A stretch of DNA of 12,398 nucleotides from DASUCS01 sp036275935 (GTDB taxonomy: Bacteria; Actinomycetota; Acidimicrobiia; Acidimicrobiales; JACDCH01), in the NCBI GenBank assembly GCA_036275935.1, contig DASUCS010000325.1, positions 1 through 12,398 on the forward strand, given 5' to 3'. Shown here in pieces: positions 6,034 to 12,398 of this stretch; the stretch's first letter is position 1, and each line of letters starts with the position of its first letter. Made by a program: the position numbers and the translations under genes. A model generated the notes under the pieces. The model saw only the letters and a list, made by a program, of their open reading frames with translations. It was not told where the DNA came from and searched no databases.

Positions 6034-7647
6034 TCAGGACTCGAGTGCGTCCGCGAGCTCGATGGCGTGGATGGCGGCGGGCTCGACCACGAAGTCCGAG
6101 TCCTCCTCGCGAGCCCGGTGCGGCAGGAACCGAGCCACGATCGCGGCAGCGATCAGGAGCACCAGCATGGCGACCACGACGGCGACGTGCATGCCGTGCA
6201 CGAAGCTGTGCTTGGCGTCGCCAACGATCTCCGCAGCACGCGACTGCGCGTCCGGCGAGGTCTGGACCGCCGCCAGCGCCCCGCCGATCGAGTCCTTCAC
6301 CGACGCCAGCACGGATGCAGGCAGCGTCCCGAGCTGGCGGCCGACTTCGGACGTGTACTGCGACGCGAGCAGCGAGCCGAACACGGCGACTCCCACCGCG
6401 CCACCGAACTGCCGGGTCGTGTCGTTCACCGCCGACCCGACACCGGCCTTGGCCCGCGGCAGCGATCCCATGATCGAGTCGGTGCACGGCGCCATCACGT
6501 TGCCCATGCCGAGGCCCATCAACATCGTGACGCCGATGACCTGCCACGCCGTCGCATCGGCGCCGAGCTGCGTGAGCAGCAGATACGAGAGCGAGACGAT
6601 CAGCAGTCCCGTCGTGACAACCCACTTGTTGCCCCAGCGTCGGACCCACACGCTGCTCGCCGGCGCGGCGATCATGATCGTCGCCGCCTGCGGGAGCAGC
6701 ACCGCGCCGGCTTCGACGGTCGAGTAGCCGAGGACCAGCTGTAGGAACTGCGTCAGGATGAACAGCGTTCCGAACAGAGCGAAGAACGTGATCGTGATCG
6801 CGCCGCTGGCCGCACTGAAGCGCGGGTTCTCGAAGAAGTGCAGGTTCAGCATCGGGTGTGACGTGTGGACTTCCCAGGCGAGGAACGCGCCGAGCAACAC
6901 GAACCCGACGACGAACGCCGTGAGGATCGAGCTGTCGGCCCACCCGTACGTCGGAGCCTCGATCACTGCCCACAGGACCGCGGTGATCGAGGCGATCGAC
7001 AACGCCGCGCCGATCGGGTCGAGCTTCGCTTCGGCGGGATCCTTCGACTCCGGGACGAGGAGGTAGCCCGCCACGAGACCGATGATCACGATCGGCACGT
7101 TGACGAGGAAGATCGAGCCCCACCAGAAGTGTGCGAGCAAGAGTCCGCCGGAGATCGGCCCGATGCCGAGACCGACAGCCGAGACTCCGGCCCAGATGCC
7201 GATGGCTTTCGCCCGCTCGGGAGGCCGGGTGAACACGTTGGTGAGGATCGACAACGTCGACGGCATGATGAACGCGCCGCCGATACCCATCAGCGCGCGG
7301 GTGGCGATGAGCATCGTCGCCGAGGTGGCGAACGCGGACGAGAGCGAGCCGATGCCGAACATGCTCAGCCCGAAGGTCAACGCCTTGTAGCGACCGAATC
7401 GGTCGCCGAGGCTCCCGGCTGTCAGCAACAAGCCCGCGAACACGATGACGTAGCCGTCGACGATCCATTGCAACTGGCTCGTCGTCGCGCCGAGGCCGCC
7501 CTCAGACGTGGGGTGCGCCAGCGTGGGGATGGCGACGTTGAGGATCGTGTTGTCGAGCACGATCACGATCAGGCTCACGCACAGCACGAGCAAGGTGAGC
7601 CAGCGCCGCACTTCGACGAACTCCGGATCCCGCATCCGCTCGCGCAT
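6034..7647 (-). CDS. DHA2-type MFS transporter (drug:H+ antiporter, 14-TM)
   Basis: A 537-residue inner-membrane protein of the EmrB/QacA (DHA2) family, the usual length for 14 transmembrane helices. The first helix ends in LDNTILNVAIP (31-41), the DHA2 motif D1. GSLGDRFGRYKAL (78-90) is MFS motif A in the loop between helices 2 and 3. The Gly/Pro-rich stretch ending GIGPISGG (161-168) is the antiporter motif C. Such proteins export drugs, lipids or other amphiphiles using the proton gradient. A hydrophilic segment of about 50 residues precedes the last helix, and an acidic cytosolic tail ends the protein. ATG at 7647 is used; a second ATG four codons on is possible, and no Shine-Dalgarno supports either. 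It is divergent from coaA (62-bp gap) and has no linked TetR/MarR regulator here. Substrate unknown. Confidence 0.93.
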   Translation of the reverse strand: MRERMRDPEFVEVRRWLTLLVLCVSLIVIVLDNTILNVAIPTLAHPTSEGGLGATTSQLQWIVDGYVIVFAGLLLTAGSLGDRFGRYKALTFGLSMFGIGSLSSAFATSATMLIATRALMGIGGAFIMPSTLSILTNVFTRPPERAKAIGIWAGVSAVGLGIGPISGGLLLAHFWWGSIFLVNVPIVIIGLVAGYLLVPESKDPAEAKLDPIGAALSIASITAVLWAVIEAPTYGWADSSILTAFVVGFVLLGAFLAWEVHTSHPMLNLHFFENPRFSAASGAITITFFALFGTLFILTQFLQLVLGYSTVEAGAVLLPQAATIMIAAPASSVWVRRWGNKWVVTTGLLIVSLSYLLLTQLGADATAWQVIGVTMLMGLGMGNVMAPCTDSIMGSLPRAKAGVGSAVNDTTRQFGGAVGVAVFGSLLASQYTSEVGRQLGTLPASVLASVKDSIGGALAAVQTSPDAQSRAAEIVGDAKHSFVHGMHVAVVVAMLVLLIAAAIVARFLPHRAREEDSDFVVEPAAIHAIELADALES

Positions 7648-7709
7648 AGACCCGCCGTTCTACCGCCAAACTCGTCAAAGGCCACCCGCGTCCGGAAGGA
7701 TCTGCGGCC

Positions 7710-8624
7710 GTGGGGCGTGAGGAACTGGTCTTCGATCGCGCCGACTGGGCGAAGCTGCGAGCCAACACGCCCCTCGACCTCGGCCCGAAGGATGTCGAGG
7801 AGATCCGCGGCATCAACGAGCGACTCGATCTCGACGAGGTCGCGGACGTCTACCTGCCGCTGTCACGGCTGCTGAGCCTGCACGCCATCGCCACGGCCGA
7901 CCGTGAAGTCGTGACCGACACGTTCCTCGGCGCGTTGCCGGCCCGCCGTCCGTACATCATCGGTCTGGCCGGCAGTGTCGCCGTCGGCAAGAGCACGACC
8001 TCGCGCATCCTGCAGGCGTTGCTGCGGCGCTGGCCCGCGCACCCGCACGTCGAGCTCGTCACCACCGACGGCTTCCTCTATCCGAACGCGGTGCTCACTG
8101 AGCTCGGACTCATGGAACGCAAGGGCTTCCCGGAGAGCTACAACACCGGCGCGCTCGTGCGGTTCCTCGCCGCGTTGAAGGCCGGTGAGCCCGAAGTCGA
8201 CGCGCCCGTGTACTCACACGTGCGCTACGACATCGTCGACGGGCAGCGTCAGGTGGTGCGCGACCCCGACATCCTGATCGTCGAAGGCCTGAACGTCTTG
8301 CAGATCAGACCGGGCGCCGAGCGTCACGTCTCTGACTTCTTCGACTTCACCATCTACGTCGACGCCGACGAAGCCGACATCGAGCAATGGTTCATCGAAC
8401 GGTTCTTCACGCTGCGCGAGACGGTGTTCGCGGATCCCCAGTCGTTCTTCCACAACTACGCCGAGCTCGGCGACGACGAAGCCGAGCAGCTGGCGCGCTT
8501 CGTATGGCGCGAGATCAACGGCGTGAATTTGCGCGAGGAGATCCTCCCGACTCGAGCGAGAGCCCAACTCGTGCTCGAGAAGGGACTCGATCACCGCGTC
8601 AGGCGCGTCCGGCTCCGCCGTTAG
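7710..8624 (+). CDS. coaA: Pantothenate kinase, type I
   Basis: A 304-residue P-loop kinase that phosphorylates pantothenate with ATP, the first and usually rate-limiting step of CoA synthesis, in the cytosol. The Walker A is GSVAVGKST (88-96, Lys94), identical in pattern to E. coli CoaA. TTDGFLYPN (118-126) carries the catalytic Asp120. RKGFPESY (137-144) and the C-terminal VRRVRLRR ending are also family hallmarks. The conserved Asp after PESY is Asn here, a mild change. The start is GTG, supported by GGAAGGA 9 nt upstream. Type I enzymes are typically feedback-inhibited by CoA. The gene stands alone between a divergent MFS gene and a convergent surface-protein gene; nearness to acyl-CoA genes may be coincidence. 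Confidence 0.96.
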   Translation: MGREELVFDRADWAKLRANTPLDLGPKDVEEIRGINERLDLDEVADVYLPLSRLLSLHAIATADREVVTDTFLGALPARRPYIIGLAGSVAVGKSTTSRILQALLRRWPAHPHVELVTTDGFLYPNAVLTELGLMERKGFPESYNTGALVRFLAALKAGEPEVDAPVYSHVRYDIVDGQRQVVRDPDILIVEGLNVLQIRPGAERHVSDFFDFTIYVDADEADIEQWFIERFFTLRETVFADPQSFFHNYAELGDDEAEQLARFVWREINGVNLREEILPTRARAQLVLEKGLDHRVRRVRLRR

Positions 8625-8720
8625 GACGAGCCGTAGGCGAGTCCGCAATCGGGACAGGTCGCAGGCGGTGCGAAGCGCCGACTGTGGCTCGTAGTGGGCG
8701 CTCGCCGTCCAACCGTGCTG

Positions 8721-9263
8721 TCAGAAATCGGCGCGAACGGAGAGCTTCCGCAGGAGGAGGCCCAGCGCCACCATCGCGAGGCCGAGCACCAAGAACGACG
8801 CGCCGCCGGTGTTCGGGTGCGTCGTGATGCTCGGCGTGCCGGTGCCGCCCGTGCTCGACTTCGGCGCGGTCGTCGTGGTCGACGATGCCGGCTTGGTCGT
8901 CGTCGTCGCCGAGCCGCCGGAAGAGCTGGAGCTGGCCGATGACGAGCTGCTTGCCGACGACGAACTGGACGTCGTCGACGCGGAGCTCGACGAGCTCGAC
9001 GAACTGGAGGTGGAGCTCGCACTCGAGCTCGACGCCTGCTGCGAGGACGGCTTCGGTGCCGTGGTCGAGGTCGTGGTCGACGTGGTGGACGTGGTCGTGG
9101 ATGTCGACGTGGTCGAGCTGCTGCTCGACGACGAGCTCGTGGTCGCGGCCTGCGACGACGGCTTCGAGTCGTCGAGATCGCCCGGCTTCGCGATCGCCAA
9201 CGCGACGCCCGCGACGAGCACGACGACTGCCGCAAGAAGGAGGGGGAGGGCTCGAGATCTCAT
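8721..9263 (-). CDS. Ser/Thr-rich surface protein with sortase-like HPNTG C-terminus
   Basis: A 180-residue predicted exported protein. Residues 1-25 are a signal peptide (Arg-rich start, hydrophobic core 7-24). Residues about 41-135 are almost only Ser, Thr and Ala, broken by Pro/Lys spots (APKP, TKPAS, APKS). The C-terminus has HPNTG (149-153), a hydrophobic helix (about 156-171) and a basic RKLSVR tail. This is the layout of a sortase sorting signal, with His in place of the Leu of LPXTG. The Ser/Thr stretch may be a glycosylated stalk reaching through the cell wall; no functional head domain exists. If sortase does not act on it, the protein would stay anchored by its C-terminal helix. 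The ATG lies 11 nt after the 3' end of tRNA-Gly and lacks a Shine-Dalgarno. The opposite strand of this tract is also open, encoding a Val/Asp/Glu-rich shadow. No recognised gene name. Confidence 0.8.
   Translation of the reverse strand: MRSRALPLLLAAVVVLVAGVALAIAKPGDLDDSKPSSQAATTSSSSSSSSTTSTSTTTSTTSTTTSTTAPKPSSQQASSSSASSTSSSSSSSSSASTTSSSSSASSSSSASSSSSGGSATTTTKPASSTTTTAPKSSTGGTGTPSITTHPNTGGASFLVLGLAMVALGLLLRKLSVRADF
8859..9143 (-). repeat. Low-complexity Ser/Thr-codon tract
   Basis: This segment is built of imperfect repeats of Ser, Thr and Ala codons (TCG, AGC, ACC, ACG types) encoding the stalk region of the surface protein. No fixed repeat unit is seen. Such tracts can change length by slippage or recombination. 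Confidence 0.7.
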
Positions 9264-9274
9264 CGTGAAGGGAG

Positions 9275-9345
9275 AGCGGGTGACGGGAGTCGAACCCGCG
9301 TCACCAGCTTGGAAGGCTGGTGCTCTGCCATTGAGCTACACCCGC
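9275..9345 (-). tRNA. tRNA-Gly(TCC)
   Basis: A complete cloverleaf of 71 nt with discriminator. The acceptor is GCGGGTG/CACCCGC, the D arm GCTC/GAGC, and the anticodon arm CCAGC-CTTCCAA-GCTGG with anticodon TCC. The T loop is TTCGACT and the discriminator T is normal for tRNA-Gly. CCA is not encoded (CTC follows). It reads GGA codons and also GGG by wobble. A TACCGT box at 9357-9362 (minus strand) lies 11 nt upstream and could be its -10. The surface-protein gene begins 11 nt downstream on the same strand. Confidence 0.97.
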
Positions 9346-9429
9346 GGGCCGGGTGGACGGTAGTTGGTCGGACATGTTCCTTTTTCCATCATTGTCCGGC
9401 CGCGTACTTCCAGAGGGGATCATGCCTTG

Positions 9430-9504
9430 TCGGGGAGGCGGGATTCGAACCCGCGGCCTCCTGCTCCCAAAGCAGGTGCGCTAGCCGGACTGCGCTACTC
9501 CCCG
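9430..9504 (-). tRNA. tRNA-Pro(TGG)
   Basis: A cloverleaf with acceptor CGGGGAG/CTCCCCG, D arm GCGC/GCGC, anticodon arm CCTGC-TTTGGGA-GCAGG (anticodon TGG), T loop TTCGAAT and discriminator A. CCA is not encoded. It reads CCA and related Pro codons. It lies 84 bp upstream of tRNA-Gly on the same strand. Its promoter must sit in the 43-bp gap to tig; TGTAAC at 9517-9522 (minus strand) is a possible -10. Confidence 0.97.
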
Positions 9505-9532
9505 TGGTTCGGGGAGGTTACAGACCCACCGG

Positions 9533-9538
9533 TACACT
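9533..9538 (+). promoter_or_regulatory. Candidate -10 box (TACACT) for tig-clpP-clpX, leaderless layout
   Basis: TACACT fits TANNNT and ends 9 nt before the GTG start of tig, which has no Shine-Dalgarno. Transcription would begin at or within about 3 nt of the start codon. The -35 is poor (TTCGGG at 9508-9513, 19-nt spacer, is the best I see), so an activator could be involved. Confidence 0.45.
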
Positions 9539-9547
9539 CACCGCTCT

Positions 9548-10900
9548 GTGAAAGCCGTCGTCGAACCCCTCGAGGGCAACAAGGTCAAGCTGTCTGTCGA
9601 GGTCGACGAGGGCGAGTTCGAAAAGGACATCGACGCCGCCTTCCGTCGCATCGCCAAGGAGGTGCGGCTCCCGGGCTTCCGTCCCGGCAAGGCCCCCCGG
9701 CGCATCCTCGAAGCCAAGCTCGGCAAGGACGTGGGCCGCGAAGAAGCGCTGCGTGAGGCGCTACCGACCTACTACTACCAAGCCGTCAAGGATCACGACG
9801 TCGACGTCATCGCCGCGCCCGAGATCGACATCACCGCCGGCAAGGACGAAGGCCCCGTCACCTTCGACGCCGTCGTCGAGGTGCGGCCGAGCGTGTTGGT
9901 ACCGGGTTACGCGTCGTTGCGGGTCGAGATCCCGCGGCCCGAAGCGACCGACGAGGAGATCGACGGCCAGATCGAGCGTCTGCGTCAGCAGTACGGCGAG
10001 CTCAACGCCGTCGACCGCCCCGCGATCGACGGTGACCACGTCACGATCACCATCAACGGCAGCCGCGACGGCGAGGCGATCGCCGGCTTGCAGGCCGACG
10101 ACTACCTCTATGAAGTCGGCAGCGCGTCGATCGCCGACGAGCTCGACGAGAACATCCGCGGCGCCAAGGTCGGCGACATCTTGAACTTCGATGCGCAACC
10201 ACAGGATCCCGACGAGCCGCCAGTTCAGTTCCGCGTCATCGTGAAGGACATCAAGGAGAAGGTCCTTCCCGAGGTGACCGACGAGTGGGCCAACGACGTG
10301 TCGGAGTTCGAGACCGTCGACGAGCTGAAGTCCGACATCGCCGAGCGCATCACTCGTGTGCGCACGATCCAGGCGCAGATGGCCGTGCGCGAGAAGGCGG
10401 TCAGCGCCCTCGTCGATCTCGTCGACGAGGACGTCCCCGAGCCGCTCGTGAACTCGGAGATGCAGCAGCGCTTGCAGGACTTCGCACTCCGTCTCCAGGC
10501 GCAAGGGATGGCTCCCGAGCAGTACTTCGAGGCGACGGGCCAGGACCAGGACGCGTTCGTCGAGGAGCGGAAGGAGCTCGCGATCCAAGGTGTGAAGGCC
10601 GACCACGCGCTACGAGAGGTGGCGGACGCCGAAGAGATCGAGGTGGAAGACGCCGACCTCGACGCCGAGATCGAGAACCTGGCGACGCGCGTCAACGAGA
10701 AGCCGGCCAAGGTTCGTCAGCAGTTGGAGCGCGCTGATCAACTCTCGGCGGTACGCTCGGACATCAGGAAGCGCAAGGCGCTCGATTGGCTCGTCGAGCA
10801 CGTCGAGCTGGTCGACGAGCAGGGAACTCCCGTGGAACGCGAAGCGCTCGAGTTGGCTGACGCGCAAACCGACGAGAACGACGAAGAGGAAGACGACTAG
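9548..10900 (+). CDS. tig: Trigger factor (ribosome-bound chaperone / peptidyl-prolyl isomerase)
   Basis: A 450-residue trigger factor, full length for the family. It binds the ribosome tunnel exit and shields nascent chains. The N-terminal domain carries the ribosome-docking signature GFRPGKAP (43-50). An FKBP-like PPIase domain follows around 155-240 (GDHVTITINGS to QFRVIVKDIKEK). The rest is the helical substrate-cradling C-domain, ending in a strongly acidic tail (DENDEEEDD) common in actinobacterial versions. The GTG start is the first in frame with the conserved N-terminal strand, and it sits just behind a TANNNT box with no ribosome site. The TAG stop directly abuts the clpP ATG, so the two are one transcript. 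Pairing with clpP-clpX couples folding with proteolysis, a widely conserved gene order. Confidence 0.97.
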   Translation: MKAVVEPLEGNKVKLSVEVDEGEFEKDIDAAFRRIAKEVRLPGFRPGKAPRRILEAKLGKDVGREEALREALPTYYYQAVKDHDVDVIAAPEIDITAGKDEGPVTFDAVVEVRPSVLVPGYASLRVEIPRPEATDEEIDGQIERLRQQYGELNAVDRPAIDGDHVTITINGSRDGEAIAGLQADDYLYEVGSASIADELDENIRGAKVGDILNFDAQPQDPDEPPVQFRVIVKDIKEKVLPEVTDEWANDVSEFETVDELKSDIAERITRVRTIQAQMAVREKAVSALVDLVDEDVPEPLVNSEMQQRLQDFALRLQAQGMAPEQYFEATGQDQDAFVEERKELAIQGVKADHALREVADAEEIEVEDADLDAEIENLATRVNEKPAKVRQQLERADQLSAVRSDIRKRKALDWLVEHVELVDEQGTPVEREALELADAQTDENDEEEDD

Positions 10901-11533
10901 ATGGAGCCCGCGTTCAATTACTTGGTGCCGACGGTCGTCGAGCAGACCAACCGTGGCGAGCGGGCGTACGACCTCTACTCCCGTTTGCTCAAGGAACACA
11001 TCATCTTCCTGGGCACCCCGATCGATGACACGATCGCCAACCTGGTGTGCGCACAGTTGCTGCACCTCGAGTCCGAGAATCCGGACAAGGACATCAACAT
11101 CTACATCAACAGTCCGGGCGGAGACATCACTGCGTTGTTCGCCATCTACGACACGATGCAGTACATCAAGCCCGACATCGGCACGATCTGCTTCGGGCAG
11201 GCCGCGTCCGCCGCAGCAGTGCTGCTCGCCGCCGGCACGAAGGGCAAGCGCCTGGCGCTGCCGCACGCCCGAGTGCTGCTGCACCAGCCATGGGGGAGTG
11301 GCGCCGGCCAGGCCGCCGACATCGAGATCCAGGCCAAGGAGATCCTGCGGATGCGTGATCTCCTCAACGAGATCCTGGCCAGGCACACCGGCCAGCCCGT
11401 GGAGAAGATCCACAAGGACACGGATCGCGACTTCGTAATGGAAGCCGAAGAGGCCAAGAACTACGGCATCATCGATGAGGTCATCTCCGCACGGGAGCTG
11501 GCAGACAAGACTGGGGCCATCCGGGCCAGCTGA
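10901..11533 (+). CDS. clpP: ATP-dependent Clp protease proteolytic subunit (ClpP2-type)
   Basis: A 210-residue serine protease subunit that assembles into a barrel and degrades proteins fed by ClpX. The triad is Ser103 in GQAASAAAV, His128 in LLHQP and Asp177 in TDRDF; the oxyanion glycines are in NSPGGD (70-75). The GQAASAAAVLLAAGT block, the MQYI stretch and the VPTVVE start resemble mycobacterial ClpP2 rather than ClpP1. Mycobacteria carry clpP1-clpP2 here; only one clpP is present in this locus. The start ATG follows the tig TAG with no gap, with GAGGA about 10 nt upstream inside the tig tail. clpX begins 30 bp downstream. A partner ClpP1 may be elsewhere in the genome, or the protein may form homomeric rings. 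Confidence 0.97.
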   Translation: MEPAFNYLVPTVVEQTNRGERAYDLYSRLLKEHIIFLGTPIDDTIANLVCAQLLHLESENPDKDINIYINSPGGDITALFAIYDTMQYIKPDIGTICFGQAASAAAVLLAAGTKGKRLALPHARVLLHQPWGSGAGQAADIEIQAKEILRMRDLLNEILARHTGQPVEKIHKDTDRDFVMEAEEAKNYGIIDEVISARELADKTGAIRAS

Positions 11534-11546
11534 GGCCCAGGATCTC

Positions 11547-11555
11547 GAGAGGGGG
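11547..11555 (+). promoter_or_regulatory. Ribosome binding site of clpX
   Basis: GAGAGGGGG ends 8 nt before the GTG at 11564. It fixes that GTG as the start in the 30-bp clpP-clpX gap. Confidence 0.6.
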
Positions 11556-11563
11556 CAGCAACG

Positions 11564-12398
11564 GTGGCCAAGTTCGGAGACGGGGGAGAGCTCCTCAAGT
11601 GCTCGTTCTGCGGGAAGTCGCAGAAGCAGGTCAAGAAGCTCATCGCCGGTCCCGGCGTGTACATCTGCGACGAGTGCATCGATCTCTGCAACGAGATCAT
11701 CGAAGAAGAGCTGTCCGAGACTTCAGAGCTGCGCTTCGACGAACTGCCGAAGCCGCGTGAGATCTACGACTTCCTGAACGACTACATCATCGGACAGGAG
11801 CACGCGAAGAAGATCCTGTCGGTCGCGGTCTACAACCACTACAAGCGCATCCAGTTCGGCGCGGGGCCCGAGGCGGACGTCGAGCTGGCGAAGTCGAACA
11901 TCCTGCTGATCGGTCCGACGGGCTGCGGCAAGACGCTGCTGGCGCAGACGCTGGCGCGCATGCTGAACGTTCCGTTCGCGATCGCGGATGCGACCGCGTT
12001 GACCGAAGCCGGTTACGTCGGTGAGGACGTCGAGAACATCCTGCTGAAGCTGATCCAGGCGGCGGACTACGACGTCAAGAAGGCCGAGACCGGCATCATC
12101 TACATCGACGAGATCGACAAGATCGCACGCAAGAGCGAGAACCCGTCGATCACGCGTGACGTGTCAGGTGAGGGTGTGCAGCAAGCGCTGCTCAAGATCC
12201 TCGAAGGCACGACGGCGTCGGTGCCGCCGCAGGGTGGACGCAAGCACCCGCACCAAGAGTTCATCCAGATCGACACCACCAACATCCTCTTCATCTGTGG
12301 TGGTGCGTTCGCTGGTATCGAGAAGATCATCGAGAGCCGGGCCGGACGCAAGGGTGTCGGGTTCGGTGCCGACATCCGCCGCGCCGACGAGAAGGACA
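11564..12398 (+). CDS. clpX: ATP-dependent Clp protease ATP-binding subunit ClpX, 5' part (runs off window)
   Basis: The first 278 residues of ClpX are visible; about 150 more would be expected beyond the right edge. The zinc-binding domain has Cys13, Cys16, Cys35 and Cys38 (CSFC, CDEC), which recruits adaptors and substrates. The AAA+ module shows Walker A GPTGCGKT (117-124), the pore loop GYVGED (150-155), Walker B IIYIDEID (178-185) and the RKH loop at 226-228. ClpX is a hexameric unfoldase that threads tagged proteins into ClpP in the cytosol; the ClpP-docking IGF-type loop should lie beyond the window. The GTG start is chosen by the strong ribosome site upstream and the typical N-terminus just before the zinc domain. 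It is third in the tig-clpP-clpX operon. Confidence 0.97.
   Translation, partial: MAKFGDGGELLKCSFCGKSQKQVKKLIAGPGVYICDECIDLCNEIIEEELSETSELRFDELPKPREIYDFLNDYIIGQEHAKKILSVAVYNHYKRIQFGAGPEADVELAKSNILLIGPTGCGKTLLAQTLARMLNVPFAIADATALTEAGYVGEDVENILLKLIQAADYDVKKAETGIIYIDEIDKIARKSENPSITRDVSGEGVQQALLKILEGTTASVPPQGGRKHPHQEFIQIDTTNILFICGGAFAGIEKIIESRAGRKGVGFGADIRRADEKD

Noticed and set aside
6006..6047. Inverted repeat CACTCGAG/CTCGAGTG at the MFS gene end
   Set aside because: The stem is only 8 bp with a 26-nt loop, and each arm contains the palindrome CTCGAG. Too weak to call a terminator.
5600..7468. 622-codon minus-strand Arg-rich open frame across the receiver and MFS genes
   Set aside because: It is typical high-GC shadow coding (Arg/Gly/His-rich, no domains). 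Two well-recognised genes occupy the same region in other frames.
7648..7709. Promoters in the coaA/MFS divergent gap
   Set aside because: Apart from a weak TAGAAC toward the MFS gene, no convincing -10/-35 pair was found on either strand.
8674..8702. AGCGCC/GGCGCT inverted repeat between coaA and the surface-protein gene
   Set aside because: Six base pairs with a 17-nt loop is expected by chance at this GC content. A convergent terminator may exist in this 96-bp gap, but the sequence does not show it clearly.
8621..8720. Minus-strand fragment reading TCPDCGLAYGSS, like a zinc-ribbon end
   Set aside because: Only one CxxC pair and no ATG, GTG or TTG start after the surface-protein stop; upstream the frame is only an Arg-rich shadow. 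Probably chance.
8809..9363. 184-codon plus-strand frame rich in Val, Asp and Glu opposite the surface-protein gene
   Set aside because: It is the antisense shadow of the Ser/Thr codon tract and reads through the tRNA-Gly gene. The minus-strand frame has a signal peptide and a sorting signal, which the shadow lacks.

Overview
The window looks like a chromosomal piece of a high-GC Actinomycetota genome, possibly Acidimicrobiia. The lineage is inferred from the strong G/C third-position bias, frequent GTG/TTG starts, TANNNT boxes placed a few bases before start codons, the tig-clpP-clpX order, and a lone ClpP of the actinobacterial ClpP2 type. No mobile element, CRISPR array or phage gene was seen. 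It is essentially a housekeeping and lipid/CoA-metabolism region, and I did not find a convincing undescribed system.

Left part (1-5238): a fatty-acid/CoA catabolism cluster. The 3' part of a CaiB/BaiF-type CoA-transferase gene (+) meets, tail to tail, a minus-strand operon: alpha/beta hydrolase, low-molecular-weight tyrosine phosphatase, acyl-CoA synthetase. These three overlap one another and look translationally coupled. Upstream, across a gap of about 115 bp with two hairpins, is a second minus-strand pair of crotonase-fold (enoyl-CoA hydratase/isomerase) genes. Together they could activate acids to CoA thioesters and process the acyl-CoA. Both crotonases lack canonical catalytic glutamates, so the exact reactions are open.

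Middle (5232-8624): two stand-alone receiver-domain response regulators face each other with overlapping 3' ends. The first starts at the very 5' end of the neighbouring crotonase, with what look like back-to-back -10 boxes sharing a CGTACG palindrome. A DHA2-type 14-TM drug/proton antiporter (-) and a type I pantothenate kinase gene coaA (+) are transcribed divergently.

Right part (8721-12398): a Ser/Thr-rich surface protein with a signal peptide and a sortase-like HPNTG C-terminus (-) starts 11 nt behind tRNA-Gly(TCC). tRNA-Pro(TGG) lies further upstream on the same strand. Divergent from the tRNAs is the protein-quality-control operon tig-clpP-clpX (trigger factor, ClpP protease, ClpX unfoldase). 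clpX runs off the right edge. No gene-free stretch exceeds 300 bases.
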